Notes: generated by a model not told the origin, from the letters alone. Counted from the stretch's first letter, positions 1 to 6,570 are shown. The stretch: 6,836 nucleotides of DNA from Oscillibacter sp. (GCA_003522105.1 DPGF01000048.1:20949-27784), one strand, 5' to 3'. Numbers and translations are program-made.

Positions 1-3000
1 CTGGCCGTCAGCGCCAACGCAGCTTTTAAGGATGTCAAGGACATCGACGAGACCTACGCCGAGTCTGCTGCCGTTCTCAACGGTCTTGGCGTCTTCAAGG
101 GCTACGAAGAGAAAGATGGCACCTTCAGCTTCCAGCCGAAGAACGCCATCACTCGTGCCGAGGTGGCTGCGATCGTCTATCGCATCTACACCGGTGACGT
201 GAAGGACGCCTATGTCAAGAACTATGAGACCTACAACAAGTTCGGTGACATGGCCGGCGCCGGTTGGGCCAAGGGCTACATCGGCTACTGCGCCAACGCC
301 GCTCTCGTCAAGGGCTATCCCAACGGCACCTTCGTCCCCTCCGGCAAGGTCACCGGTTATGAAGTTCTTGCCATGATCCTCCGCGCTGTCGGTTACGATC
401 AGAAGAACGAGTTCACCGGCGCTGACTGGGCGCTCCACGTTGCTGAGATCGCTGAGCGTCAGGGCATCCTTGACAACGTCAAGGGCGTGGACCTCAACGC
501 TCCCGCTACCCGTGAAGTGGTTGCTGAGCTGCTGTTCCAGTCCATCAACGTTCCCATGGTCACCTACACCGCTGCGTTCGGCTATCAGAACGTTGGCCTG
601 AACGAGAAGGCTGACAACAAGATCTTCGCCAAGAACGAGACCCTGGGTTCCAAGAACTTCGAGCTCGACCGCGTTACCGGTTATGTCACCGCTAACGACT
701 ACGGCACCAAGTTCAAGAACATGCAGATCGCCGGCAAGAACCTCGCCAAGAAGGACGATACCGTTAAGGTCGCTGACCAGGACATCTTCGACGCCGGCCG
801 TTACGGTCACGTCTGGACCTCCAAGGGCAGCGTGATCACCGACGTGTTCTATGATGACAGCCTGCTCGCCACCAAGTATGAGAGCTGGAACGTCAACTGG
901 ACCAACAAGGATAAGTCCGACTTCATCGCCAAGGAAGGCGACATGAACTACTTCCTGAACGGTAAGGAAGTCAAGGCTGATGACATTAAGGCTGCTCTCG
1001 CAGTCAAGGGCTCCGAGAAGGCTCTCTATGATATCGACGCCGATGGCGATATCGACACCGTTATCGTGATCAACCCCACCGTTGACTACATGGAAGCTGA
1101 CTACGTCGTCAAGGGCGACGAGGTCAAGATCCAGGGCGTGAAGTACGACAAGGACGAGGTCTCCGGTTACGAGGATCTGGTCAAGGGTGACGTCTTCACC
1201 TTCGTCGACATGGCCGACGCTGTCCGTTACTATGAGGAGCTCGCTCCCATCAACGGCCAGAAGACCAAGTACACCATCCCCACCAAGGGCGATGCTTACA
1301 TCACCTTCGCTGACAAGGACTATGAGCAGTCCGGCCTGAAGGATCACGAGGATAACGTTCCTCTGTTCTCCAAGAACCGTGACACCTTCGACACTGACGC
1401 CACCATCTACCTCGATCGCGGCGGCTACGTTGCTTACACTCTCGCTACTGCTGATGTTGCCAAGTACGCTATGGTCATCGACAGCTACAGCGTCCTGGGT
1501 GAGAAGCACAACACCATCGAGTACTATGTCAACCTCCTCCTGACCGACGGCACCGAGACCGGTTACGTTCTGGTCGATGAGGACTGCGCTGACGAGATCA
1601 ACTTCCCCGACTTCTATGATGTCAAGGACAGCAAGAACGACTACATCGGCCAGCCCGCCGCTACCGGCAACTACATCGACCTCGGCACTCTGGTCGAGTA
1701 CACCGTGAAGGACAAGGTCTACACGATCAAGGCGTTCAACCACATCGCTCACGGCGACAATGGCGAGTGGCTCGCTGTGGACTACACTAAGGGTTCTGCC
1801 GCCATGGACTTCCGTCAGGCTAGCAGAAAGGCCGTCATTGAGGATACCGTTGCGTTCTACTTCTATGGTACTCCCCACTCCACCAACTTTGAGAAGACCC
1901 CCAGCAAGAAGGTCGACATGCACTACGGCGTGAACACCGGCAAGTACAGCAAGGACACCAACGAGGCCGGTATCCCCAGCTATCGTGGCGGCACCGATGT
2001 TTGCTACCTCGAGACCAGCGGCAACAACAAGGTCGTTGACGCTGTGGTCTTCTCCGGTATGCCCATGGGCGAGTATGAGGACTTCGTGTACCTCTTCAAG
2101 TGCGAGAAGGAGACCTGGACCAGCGGCGTTGGCCAGCTCTACACCTACTACGGTGTGACCTCCGACGGCGAAGTCAAGGAGTTCGAGTCCTATGACGCAA
2201 GCCGCGTTGGCACTGTGTGCTACTACTTCCTGCGCAACGACAAGACCTATGATTTCGCTCCCGCGCCGTATGAGACCGATCTTGTTTCCGTCGAGCTGCT
2301 CGGCAACAAGGATACCGTCGAGTATCGCTATGAGGGCAAGAACACCGAGTCCAACATCTACAGCAACCTCGACAAGGTCTATGATCTGACCGACACCTCC
2401 GACCTCAAGGCCGGCGATAAGGCCGAGGCCTACGACTGGAAGTGGCAGACCACCAAGGTCGTTGAGGGCATGCTCGTTATCGATAGAAAGGACGACGATG
2501 TCGAGTGCCTGTTCGTTCTCGATGACGACGTCACCTTCGGCGAGTTCAAGGTCAACGGCGATAATTATTGGTACCCCGTTGCCAACTACAACGGCACCAA
2601 GCTCGTTGAGCGCGCTCTGGCTAAACTCGACAAGGGCGGCTTCGAGGCTGACAAGTACTATCACATCGATGGCGCTGACGCCATCAAGGGCGACGCCGGC
2701 TTCAAGTTCGAGGCTGGTAAGGTCTACACCGTTGTTGAGCACAAGGATATCGTCAACGATATCAAGGCCAAGACCGGTGCTACCCTGAAGGACAACGTCC
2801 TGACCGTTCCCATGGCTGATTACGTTGATGGTAAGGCTGATGAGTACATCGAGACCGCAGGTACTGTGAAGCTCGAGGGCAACCAGCTGACCGTCACGCT
2901 GAAGTCCGAGGATGGCATCTGCATGAAGGATGTTGTGATCACCGTCAAGTCCGAGAAGTTTGACGTTACCTTCACCACCGCCAAGATGGACGCTGCCAAG

Positions 3001-3252
3001 GGCGCCGAGGTCGTGTTTGAGGGCAAGAGCGATCTTAAGAATACTCTGACGAAGGAGCTTGTTAAGAGCGTTGAGATCGTCAACAAGGACGGCACTCTCG
3101 TGTATGCACTTGAGAACGTCGAAGCGCTGGCGGATGGCATCAAGGCCACCGGTACCAGCACGCTGACCGCTGGCAAGGAGTATACCGCTGTGGTTACCCT
3201 GCTGGATGGCACTCAGTACAGCAAGACTCTCGAGGCTCAGTCCGGCATCTAA
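1..3252 (+). CDS. Large S-layer homology (SLH) domain surface protein, 5'-truncated
   Basis: The frame is open from the first base, so the gene starts left of the window; 1083 codons are visible. The first residues, LAVSANAAFKD, look like the end of a signal peptide with an ANA/A cleavage site. Three SLH domains follow: about residues 9-54 (ends ITRAEVAAIVYRI), 81-133 (KGYPNGTFVPSGKVTGYEV) and 138-183 (ATREVVAELLFQS). SLH domains bind pyruvylated secondary cell-wall polymer outside the cell. The remaining ~900 residues are rich in Asp, Lys, Tyr and Val, look beta-strand rich, and match no enzyme I know. Residues 344-352 form one DxDxDGDxD calcium-loop-like motif, and the last ~150 residues look Ig-like. 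Lys is almost always AAG and codons are strongly biased, which suggests high expression, as for a major S-layer protein. The GTG at 163 lies inside SLH1 and is not the start. The TAA is at 3250-3252, just before a strong terminator. The SLH assignment is firm; the role of the body is inferred. Confidence 0.93.
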   Translation: MAVSANAAFKDVKDIDETYAESAAVLNGLGVFKGYEEKDGTFSFQPKNAITRAEVAAIVYRIYTGDVKDAYVKNYETYNKFGDMAGAGWAKGYIGYCANAALVKGYPNGTFVPSGKVTGYEVLAMILRAVGYDQKNEFTGADWALHVAEIAERQGILDNVKGVDLNAPATREVVAELLFQSINVPMVTYTAAFGYQNVGLNEKADNKIFAKNETLGSKNFELDRVTGYVTANDYGTKFKNMQIAGKNLAKKDDTVKVADQDIFDAGRYGHVWTSKGSVITDVFYDDSLLATKYESWNVNWTNKDKSDFIAKEGDMNYFLNGKEVKADDIKAALAVKGSEKALYDIDADGDIDTVIVINPTVDYMEADYVVKGDEVKIQGVKYDKDEVSGYEDLVKGDVFTFVDMADAVRYYEELAPINGQKTKYTIPTKGDAYITFADKDYEQSGLKDHEDNVPLFSKNRDTFDTDATIYLDRGGYVAYTLATADVAKYAMVIDSYSVLGEKHNTIEYYVNLLLTDGTETGYVLVDEDCADEINFPDFYDVKDSKNDYIGQPAATGNYIDLGTLVEYTVKDKVYTIKAFNHIAHGDNGEWLAVDYTKGSAAMDFRQASRKAVIEDTVAFYFYGTPHSTNFEKTPSKKVDMHYGVNTGKYSKDTNEAGIPSYRGGTDVCYLETSGNNKVVDAVVFSGMPMGEYEDFVYLFKCEKETWTSGVGQLYTYYGVTSDGEVKEFESYDASRVGTVCYYFLRNDKTYDFAPAPYETDLVSVELLGNKDTVEYRYEGKNTESNIYSNLDKVYDLTDTSDLKAGDKAEAYDWKWQTTKVVEGMLVIDRKDDDVECLFVLDDDVTFGEFKVNGDNYWYPVANYNGTKLVERALAKLDKGGFEADKYYHIDGADAIKGDAGFKFEAGKVYTVVEHKDIVNDIKAKTGATLKDNVLTVPMADYVDGKADEYIETAGTVKLEGNQLTVTLKSEDGICMKDVVITVKSEKFDVTFTTAKMDAAKGAEVVFEGKSDLKNTLTKELVKSVEIVNKDGTLVYALENVEALADGIKATGTSTLTAGKEYTAVVTLLDGTQYSKTLEAQSGI

Positions 3253-3266
3253 CTAATCCCTAACGC

Positions 3267-3302
3267 AAAAAAAGAAGACCCCCTCGGGGGTCTTCTTTTT
3301 TT
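3267..3302. terminator. Bidirectional intrinsic terminator between convergent genes
   Basis: This is a perfect inverted repeat with 17-base arms (3267-3283 and 3286-3302). The core is GAAGACCCCC/GGGGGTCTTC, flanked by seven A on the left and seven T on the right. It begins 14 bases after the TAA of the SLH gene and ends 7 bases beyond the TGA of the opposing gene. A GC-rich stem followed by a T-tract on each strand can terminate both transcripts. Confidence 0.93.
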
Positions 3303-3309
3303 GTCCGCT

Positions 3310-3861
3310 TCAAGCGCCTGCGTTGTCGAAACCGACGATCACATAGTGGTATTCCACGTTTTTGCTGTTGCCCGCATAGATGCTGCTCATGGTGCCGCCG
3401 GAGGAGCAGACCCACGAGAGCTGGCGCGCGCCCCATGTGACGGTCAGCGATTTGCCATCGCCCACACCGAAGTCTTTGTTGTTCTGCACTGTGTCGGCGC
3501 TGCGGAACAGGCAGAGCGCGGTGGCCATGCCCGCGCTCTGCACGAACGCAAGCACGGGATAGAACGGGGTGGGAATGCTCACGGAGGTTGTCCCCGTGCC
3601 GGTGTAGCTGCCGGTGATGATGCGGCAGGTCTTGCCGCCGCTGCCGATGGCGGCAGACAGCGCTGTTTGCAGTGCCGCGAGCGCCGCGCTGCGGTTCTCC
3701 GCTTCGGCGGCCAACGCTGTGGCGGCGGCCTTTTCCCCGAGCGCCGTGTCATGCGCCTTGAGCGCCGCGTCGGTCTTTTGCGTCAGGTCGTTGAAGTCCT
3801 CCATCTTGATGAAGTCCTGCTTCTCCCACTGCGGGAGGGAATAGTTGTCGGTTTTTTTCAT
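3310..3861 (-). CDS. Phage tail/fibre-like protein, hypothetical (183 aa)
   Basis: I chose the ATG at 3861 because GGGGG lies 6 bases upstream as a ribosome binding site and because the protein then opens MKKTDNYSLPQWEKQDFIKMEDFN. From memory this resembles the N-terminus (NY.L..W...D....EDFN...) of small tail or fibre-associated proteins in clostridial prophages. An ATG at 3936 would add 25 residues, but it has no evident binding site and would translate across the leader hairpins. Residues ~26-72 are an Ala-rich, probably coiled-coil helix (KTDAALKAHDTAL, then ALAALQTALSAAIG). A Gly/Ser/Thr-rich beta domain follows (ITGSYTGTGTTSVSIPTPFYPVLAFVQ to the end), as in fibre tips. There is no signal peptide or membrane segment. 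No other phage gene is nearby, so it may be a domesticated remnant, part of a scattered tail-like element, or a cell-surface homologue. The reading frame is secure; the function is tentative. Confidence 0.8.
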   Translation of the reverse strand: MKKTDNYSLPQWEKQDFIKMEDFNDLTQKTDAALKAHDTALGEKAAATALAAEAENRSAALAALQTALSAAIGSGGKTCRIITGSYTGTGTTSVSIPTPFYPVLAFVQSAGMATALCLFRSADTVQNNKDFGVGDGKSLTVTWGARQLSWVCSSGGTMSSIYAGNSKNVEYHYVIVGFDNAGA

Positions 3862-3870
3862 GTCGATCCC

Positions 3871-3928
3871 CCAATTGATAAAATTGGCAAGGCAAATCGT
3901 TTGCCTTACAGCTTTAGGCTGTAAGGCA
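3871..3928 (-). promoter_or_regulatory. Hairpin-rich 5' leader of the tail-like gene
   Basis: Read on the minus strand, the leader first forms an 11-bp stem TGCCTTACAGC/GCTGTAAGGCA (3928-3918 with 3912-3902). An 8-bp stem AAGGCAAA/TTTGCCTT (3907-3900 with 3896-3889) shares bases 3902-3907 with it, so the two cannot form together. A third small stem, CCAATT/AATTGG (3887-3882 with 3876-3871), covers the first two G of the GGGGG binding site. The pairings are read directly. A regulatory role such as attenuation or RNA stabilisation is inference. Confidence 0.5.
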
Positions 3929-3934
3929 GCGGAC

Positions 3935-3940
3935 ATTGTA
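3935..3940 (-). promoter_or_regulatory. Candidate -10 box for the tail-like gene
   Basis: TACAAT on the minus strand matches the TATAAT consensus at five of six positions. I find no convincing -35 at 16-18 bases upstream. If used, transcription would start near 3928, exactly at the outer base of the first leader hairpin, giving a leader of about 67 bases. Confidence 0.35.
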
Positions 3941-4040
3941 CGTTTTGCGGCAACGCGCCGGGAAATTTTTTCTCGCGCGCGTTATCGGCGCGCAGTTTGC
4001 TGCCAAATAGTTACAAATGGGAACAAAACCGCGAAAAGCG

Positions 4041-4069
4041 TAGTCAAAAGAAAAGAAGTCTGCTATAAT
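4041..4069 (+). promoter_or_regulatory. Extended -10 promoter of the deacetylase-cdd operon
   Basis: A perfect TATAAT lies at 4064-4069, preceded by TG at 4061-4062 (TGnTATAAT, an extended -10). TAGTCA at 4041-4046 is a four-of-six -35 match with an ideal 17-base spacer. The predicted start is near 4076, about 23 bases before the ATG. The arrangement fits a housekeeping sigma-A promoter. Confidence 0.8.
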
Positions 4070-4098
4070 ATCCGCGACAAAAGGAAAGGAGATCCGAC

Positions 4099-5358
4099 AT
4101 GAAACGTTTTTTGGCGCTGCTGCTCAGCGCGCTGATGCTGCTCTCGCTGCTGACTGCCTGCGGCGATAAAAATTCCCCGCCCGACGACGGCGACACCGTG
4201 GTGGACGACAATCCCGACGCCGAGCCCGGCGACTCCGCCGCCGACCCCTACGACGCGGTGCGCACCTACTGGTCGGAGGATCAGCTCACGCAGGCGTGGG
4301 GGCCTGAGCAGGTGGTGGAGCATCTTTTCTTCCACCCCGTCATCGCCTATCCGCAGTGGGCCTTCCACGACTGCAATGCCTCGCAGGATCAGCGCTACGG
4401 CCTCGACGACTGGATGGTCACGGCGGACGAGTACAAGAAGATCTTGCAGTCTGTGTACGACCGCGGCTACATTCTCGTTGCGATGGAGGACGTTTGGAGC
4501 GAGGTGACGGATGAGACCGGCACGCACATGGTGCGCAACACCCTCATGCTGCCCGAGGGCAAAAAGCCCCTCGTCATCAGCTTTGACGACGTGAACTACT
4601 ATCCGTATATGCTCGACGAGGGCTTCACGAGCAAGCTCGTCGTCGGTGAGGACGGCGAGATCTGGGCGCAGTGCACCGATCCGTACACCAATGAGACATT
4701 TTTGACCAAGGAGCTCGACGCGACGCCCATTCTTGACGAATTTGTCTACGAGCACCCTGATTTTTCGCTGAACGGCGCGAAGGCCATCTTCTCGCTGACA
4801 GGCTATTGCGGCATTCTGGGCTACCGCACGCAGGACGACCGCGACATCGCGGCCGATTCCCCCGACCGTCCGGCGTTCGACGCCTATCGCGCGAGCGAGA
4901 TCGAGGCGGTCAAGCCCGTCATCGAGCGCCTCAAGGAAACGGGTTGGACGTTCGGCAGCCACACCTGGGGTCACATCCGCCTCGACAGCAAGTCGATGCA
5001 GACCATTATCAACGACACCGAGCGCTGGGCGGACGAGGTCGGCTCGCTCGTCGGCCCCACGCAGATTTTGTTCTATCCGCACGGCGGACGTCCCGACGGC
5101 GACGACTGGCACACCACCGGCGAGCGCTTCAAGTACCTGCAAAGTCAGGGCTTCCGTGTGTTCGCGAGCGTCGGCACCAGCTCTTTTAGCTTCGTCAAGC
5201 CCGACATCTCCGCTGTCATCTGCGACCGTCTGCACCCGGACGGCACGACGCTGCGCGGCAGCAAGCGCGTGCTGAGCTGGTATCAGCAGTTCTATGACGC
5301 AAAGGACATCATTGACCTTACCGTGCGCCCCGATCTTGGCGTGCGCTGGGATCAGTAA
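4099..5358 (+). CDS. Polysaccharide deacetylase-family (NodB-like) lipoprotein
   Basis: The ATG at 4099 has AGGAG 7 bases upstream. Residues 1-21 (MKRF, then a hydrophobic stretch ending LLTAC) form a lipoprotein signal with lipidation at Cys21, so the protein should sit on the outer face of the membrane. An acidic linker (~22-50) follows. The catalytic domain shows the NodB motifs: ISFDD (Asp163 probable base, Asp164 metal ligand), SHTWGH (His288 and His292 metal ligands) and FYPHGG at 325-330. Family members remove acyl groups from peptidoglycan or polysaccharide N-acetyl sugars. About 124 residues separate the DD and HxxxH motifs, roughly twice the usual distance. The extra segment contains DATPILDEFVYEHPDFS, and GAKAIFSLTGY looks like the following core strand. 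From memory this matches a group of clostridial deacetylase-like lipoproteins. It is the first gene of an operon; cdd follows after 12 bases. Substrate unknown. Confidence 0.88.
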   Translation: MKRFLALLLSALMLLSLLTACGDKNSPPDDGDTVVDDNPDAEPGDSAADPYDAVRTYWSEDQLTQAWGPEQVVEHLFFHPVIAYPQWAFHDCNASQDQRYGLDDWMVTADEYKKILQSVYDRGYILVAMEDVWSEVTDETGTHMVRNTLMLPEGKKPLVISFDDVNYYPYMLDEGFTSKLVVGEDGEIWAQCTDPYTNETFLTKELDATPILDEFVYEHPDFSLNGAKAIFSLTGYCGILGYRTQDDRDIAADSPDRPAFDAYRASEIEAVKPVIERLKETGWTFGSHTWGHIRLDSKSMQTIINDTERWADEVGSLVGPTQILFYPHGGRPDGDDWHTTGERFKYLQSQGFRVFASVGTSSFSFVKPDISAVICDRLHPDGTTLRGSKRVLSWYQQFYDAKDIIDLTVRPDLGVRWDQ

Positions 5359-5370
5359 GGAGGGCAAACC

Positions 5371-5775
5371 ATGACGCTTGACGAGCTGAAAGCCAAGGCC
5401 GTCGCCATGCTCGACATGGCCTATGTGCCCTATTCCCACTTTCCCGTCGGCGCGGCGCTCGAATGCGACGACGGCGCGGTCTTCACCGGCTGCAACATCG
5501 AAAATTCGAGCTACGGCCTCACAAACTGCGCCGAGCGCACCGCGGCCTTCAAGGCCGTGAGCGAGGGGCACCGCCGCTTTGCGCGCATCGTCATCGCCGG
5601 GCGCAGCGACGATTACTGCTACCCCTGCGGCGCGTGCCGCCAGGTGCTCTACGAGTTCGGCCCCGAGATGGAGGTCATCTGCCTCAACAAAAAGGGCGAG
5701 GAGAAGCGCCTGTCGATCCGCGAGCTTCTGCCCTATGGCTTCGACCGGACGTGGCTTGCAATCGACGAGAAATAA
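5371..5775 (+). CDS. cdd: Cytidine deaminase (EC 3.5.4.5)
   Basis: This cytoplasmic pyrimidine-salvage enzyme hydrolyses cytidine and deoxycytidine to uridine and deoxyuridine plus ammonia. The 134-residue length fits the short homotetrameric class, as in Bacillus subtilis. Visible signatures are PYSHFPVGAAL near the N-terminus, the ribose-binding CNIEN (Asn42, Glu44), and the catalytic CAER with zinc ligand Cys53 and proton-shuttling Glu55. PCGACRQ supplies zinc ligands Cys86 and Cys89. All active-site residues are present, so it should be functional. Its ribosome binding site AAGGAGGG (5357-5364) overlaps the TAA of the deacetylase gene, which suggests co-transcription and possibly translational coupling. 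A terminator begins 3 bases after the stop. The pairing with an envelope deacetylase has no obvious pathway logic. Confidence 0.97.
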   Translation: MTLDELKAKAVAMLDMAYVPYSHFPVGAALECDDGAVFTGCNIENSSYGLTNCAERTAAFKAVSEGHRRFARIVIAGRSDDYCYPCGACRQVLYEFGPEMEVICLNKKGEEKRLSIRELLPYGFDRTWLAIDEK

Positions 5776-5777
5776 CG

Positions 5778-5812
5778 AAAAAAAGAGAGCGGCATGCCGC
5801 TCTCTTTTTTTT
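5778..5812. terminator. Bidirectional intrinsic terminator after cdd
   Basis: A perfect 20-base palindrome (GAGAGCGGCA at 5785-5794 and its complement at 5795-5804) is flanked by seven A on the left and eight T on the right, so each arm extends to 17 bases. It ends the deacetylase-cdd operon and can also terminate the convergent lipoprotein gene from the right. Confidence 0.93.
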
Positions 5813-5851
5813 GTTCGCTTCAGTTGCTGCCAGAGGAAGAGACTTCGATCG

Positions 5852-6376
5852 TCACTCCGCCGCCTTCGTGCAGAAGGAGTAGAACGCCCTGCCGCAGTAG
5901 TCCTCCGTGTCCCACTGCGCATCCACCTCAAAAATACCGACGCTCGGGAACAGCTCAACAGTATACGTTCCGTCGTCCTGCCGCTGCACGGTCAGTTTTT
6001 CGGCAGTCGCCTGCGTGTCGCCCCAGCACTGCTCGTTCCAGTACCGCAGGGTGACGGAATCGGGCGCACAGTCGCCGAAATCGAGCGTCACCGTGTAGTA
6101 GAAGGACGCCGACACCGCGATGGGCATTTCAAGAGCCGGCGTGCTGTCGCGGAGCGTCTCGTCCAGCGGATGCATGCCGCAGGCGATCGCGCCCGTGCGC
6201 TGGCCGCCGCCGGCCTCATAGTCCCAGTCGTAGCTGCCGCCCATCGCCGTGATGCTCGCCCCCTGCGCGTTCGTCACCGTCAGCTCCGGCGGCTCGGTGG
6301 GCGCGGACTTTGCGCCGCAGCCCGCGAGCACAAGCAGCAGCATCAAGATCAGCAGAAGGGAAGATTGCTTTTTCAT
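5852..6376 (-). CDS. Small lipoprotein of unknown function (174 aa)
   Basis: The ATG at 6376 is preceded by AGAGGTGA about 6 bases upstream. MKKQSS, a hydrophobic run and LAGC form a lipoprotein signal with lipidation at Cys20. After a short linker (KSAPTE), the domain begins PPELTVTNAQGASITAMGG and contains HPLDETLRDSTPALEMP, SVTLRYWNEQCWGD and GIFEVDAQW. It appears all-beta and resembles, from memory, an unnamed domain in clostridial lipoproteins and at the end of some BlaR1-like proteins; the function is unknown. Five further Cys follow the lipobox, unusual for an exported protein. The frame ends FCTKAAE at TGA 5852-5854. One frame over, 13 more codons (GGVTIEVSSSGSN) run to a TGA at 5820-5822 beside the terminator, so a one-base loss in the GGCGGCGG run may have shortened the protein. 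The promoter is unclear; TATATG at 6413-6408 lacks a good -35. Confidence 0.82.
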   Translation of the reverse strand: MKKQSSLLLILMLLLVLAGCGAKSAPTEPPELTVTNAQGASITAMGGSYDWDYEAGGGQRTGAIACGMHPLDETLRDSTPALEMPIAVSASFYYTVTLDFGDCAPDSVTLRYWNEQCWGDTQATAEKLTVQRQDDGTYTVELFPSVGIFEVDAQWDTEDYCGRAFYSFCTKAAE

Positions 6377-6478
6377 TCAAGTTCACCTCTCGTTTCTTTC
6401 GGATACCCATATAGACGCAAACCGCGGGAAAATGTTCCGCAAATGCAAAATCGCGCAGACGCGAAATGATTTCGAATC

Positions 6479-6511
6479 GTTTTTTGGCGCGACATGCGCG
6501 TGCCAAAAAAC
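6479..6511. repeat. Inverted repeat with T-tract inside-out geometry
   Basis: Ten-base arms GTTTTTTGGC (6479-6488) and GCCAAAAAAC (6502-6511) enclose a 13-base loop that can add three more pairs (GCG/CGC). On both strands the T-run comes first and the A-run last, the reverse of an intrinsic terminator. It could be a structured RNA element or a protein-binding site; the role is unknown. Confidence 0.5.
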
Positions 6512-6517
6512 TCTTCT

Positions 6518-6570
6518 CGCTCCGCGCGTGTCGAAGCCGCCCTTTGGGCGGCAAGGCACGAAGCGGAGTG
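6518..6570. repeat. Interrupted inverted repeat / long imperfect hairpin
   Basis: Three nested stems share one axis: CTCCGC (6520-6525) with GCGGAG (6563-6568), CGTG (6527-6530) with CACG (6557-6560), and GCCGCCC (6536-6542) with GGGCGGC (6546-6552) closed by a TTT loop. These give 17 pairs with internal loops. No gene covers the region. It may be a 3' processing or leader structure, a repetitive palindrome, or a small RNA. The pairing is seen; the role is not known. Confidence 0.5.

Noticed and set aside
2746..2763. GATATCGT/ACGATATC inverted repeat inside the surface protein gene
   Set aside because: It encodes DIVNDI with the preferred codons of the gene; chance from codon bias is the simpler explanation.
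2820..3212. A minus-strand frame of 130 codons inside the surface protein gene
   Set aside because: Ser/Thr/Val-rich shadow of a biased coding sequence, with no start signal.
3301..3924. A 207-codon plus-strand frame opposite the tail-like gene
   Set aside because: It begins inside the terminator T-tract and is the mirror of a better-supported minus-strand gene with binding site and recognisable N-terminus.
3975..3993. GCGCGC/GCGCGC stem in the divergent promoter region
   Set aside because: Six-base simple GC alternation in a GC-rich region is easily due to chance; no T-tract or link to a binding site.
3845..4102. An 85-codon plus-strand frame across the divergent intergenic region
   Set aside because: It overlaps the promoter and ribosome binding site of the deacetylase gene and has no binding site of its own.
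4063..5958. A 631-codon open frame on the minus strand, antisense to the deacetylase and cdd
   Set aside because: It runs through the terminator and opposite two clear genes; its low-complexity Ala/Arg/Val/Leu product is typical of the antisense of GC-rich codon-biased genes. No ribosome binding site or family motif is seen.
6408..6413. TATATG as a -10 box for the small lipoprotein
   Set aside because: Distance to the ATG is suitable, but there is no acceptable -35 at 16-18 bases, so I did not call a promoter.
5579..6469. A 296-codon plus-strand frame spanning the end of cdd and the small lipoprotein
   Set aside because: It crosses the cdd terminator and lies out of frame with cdd; the product is Arg/Ala-rich without motifs.
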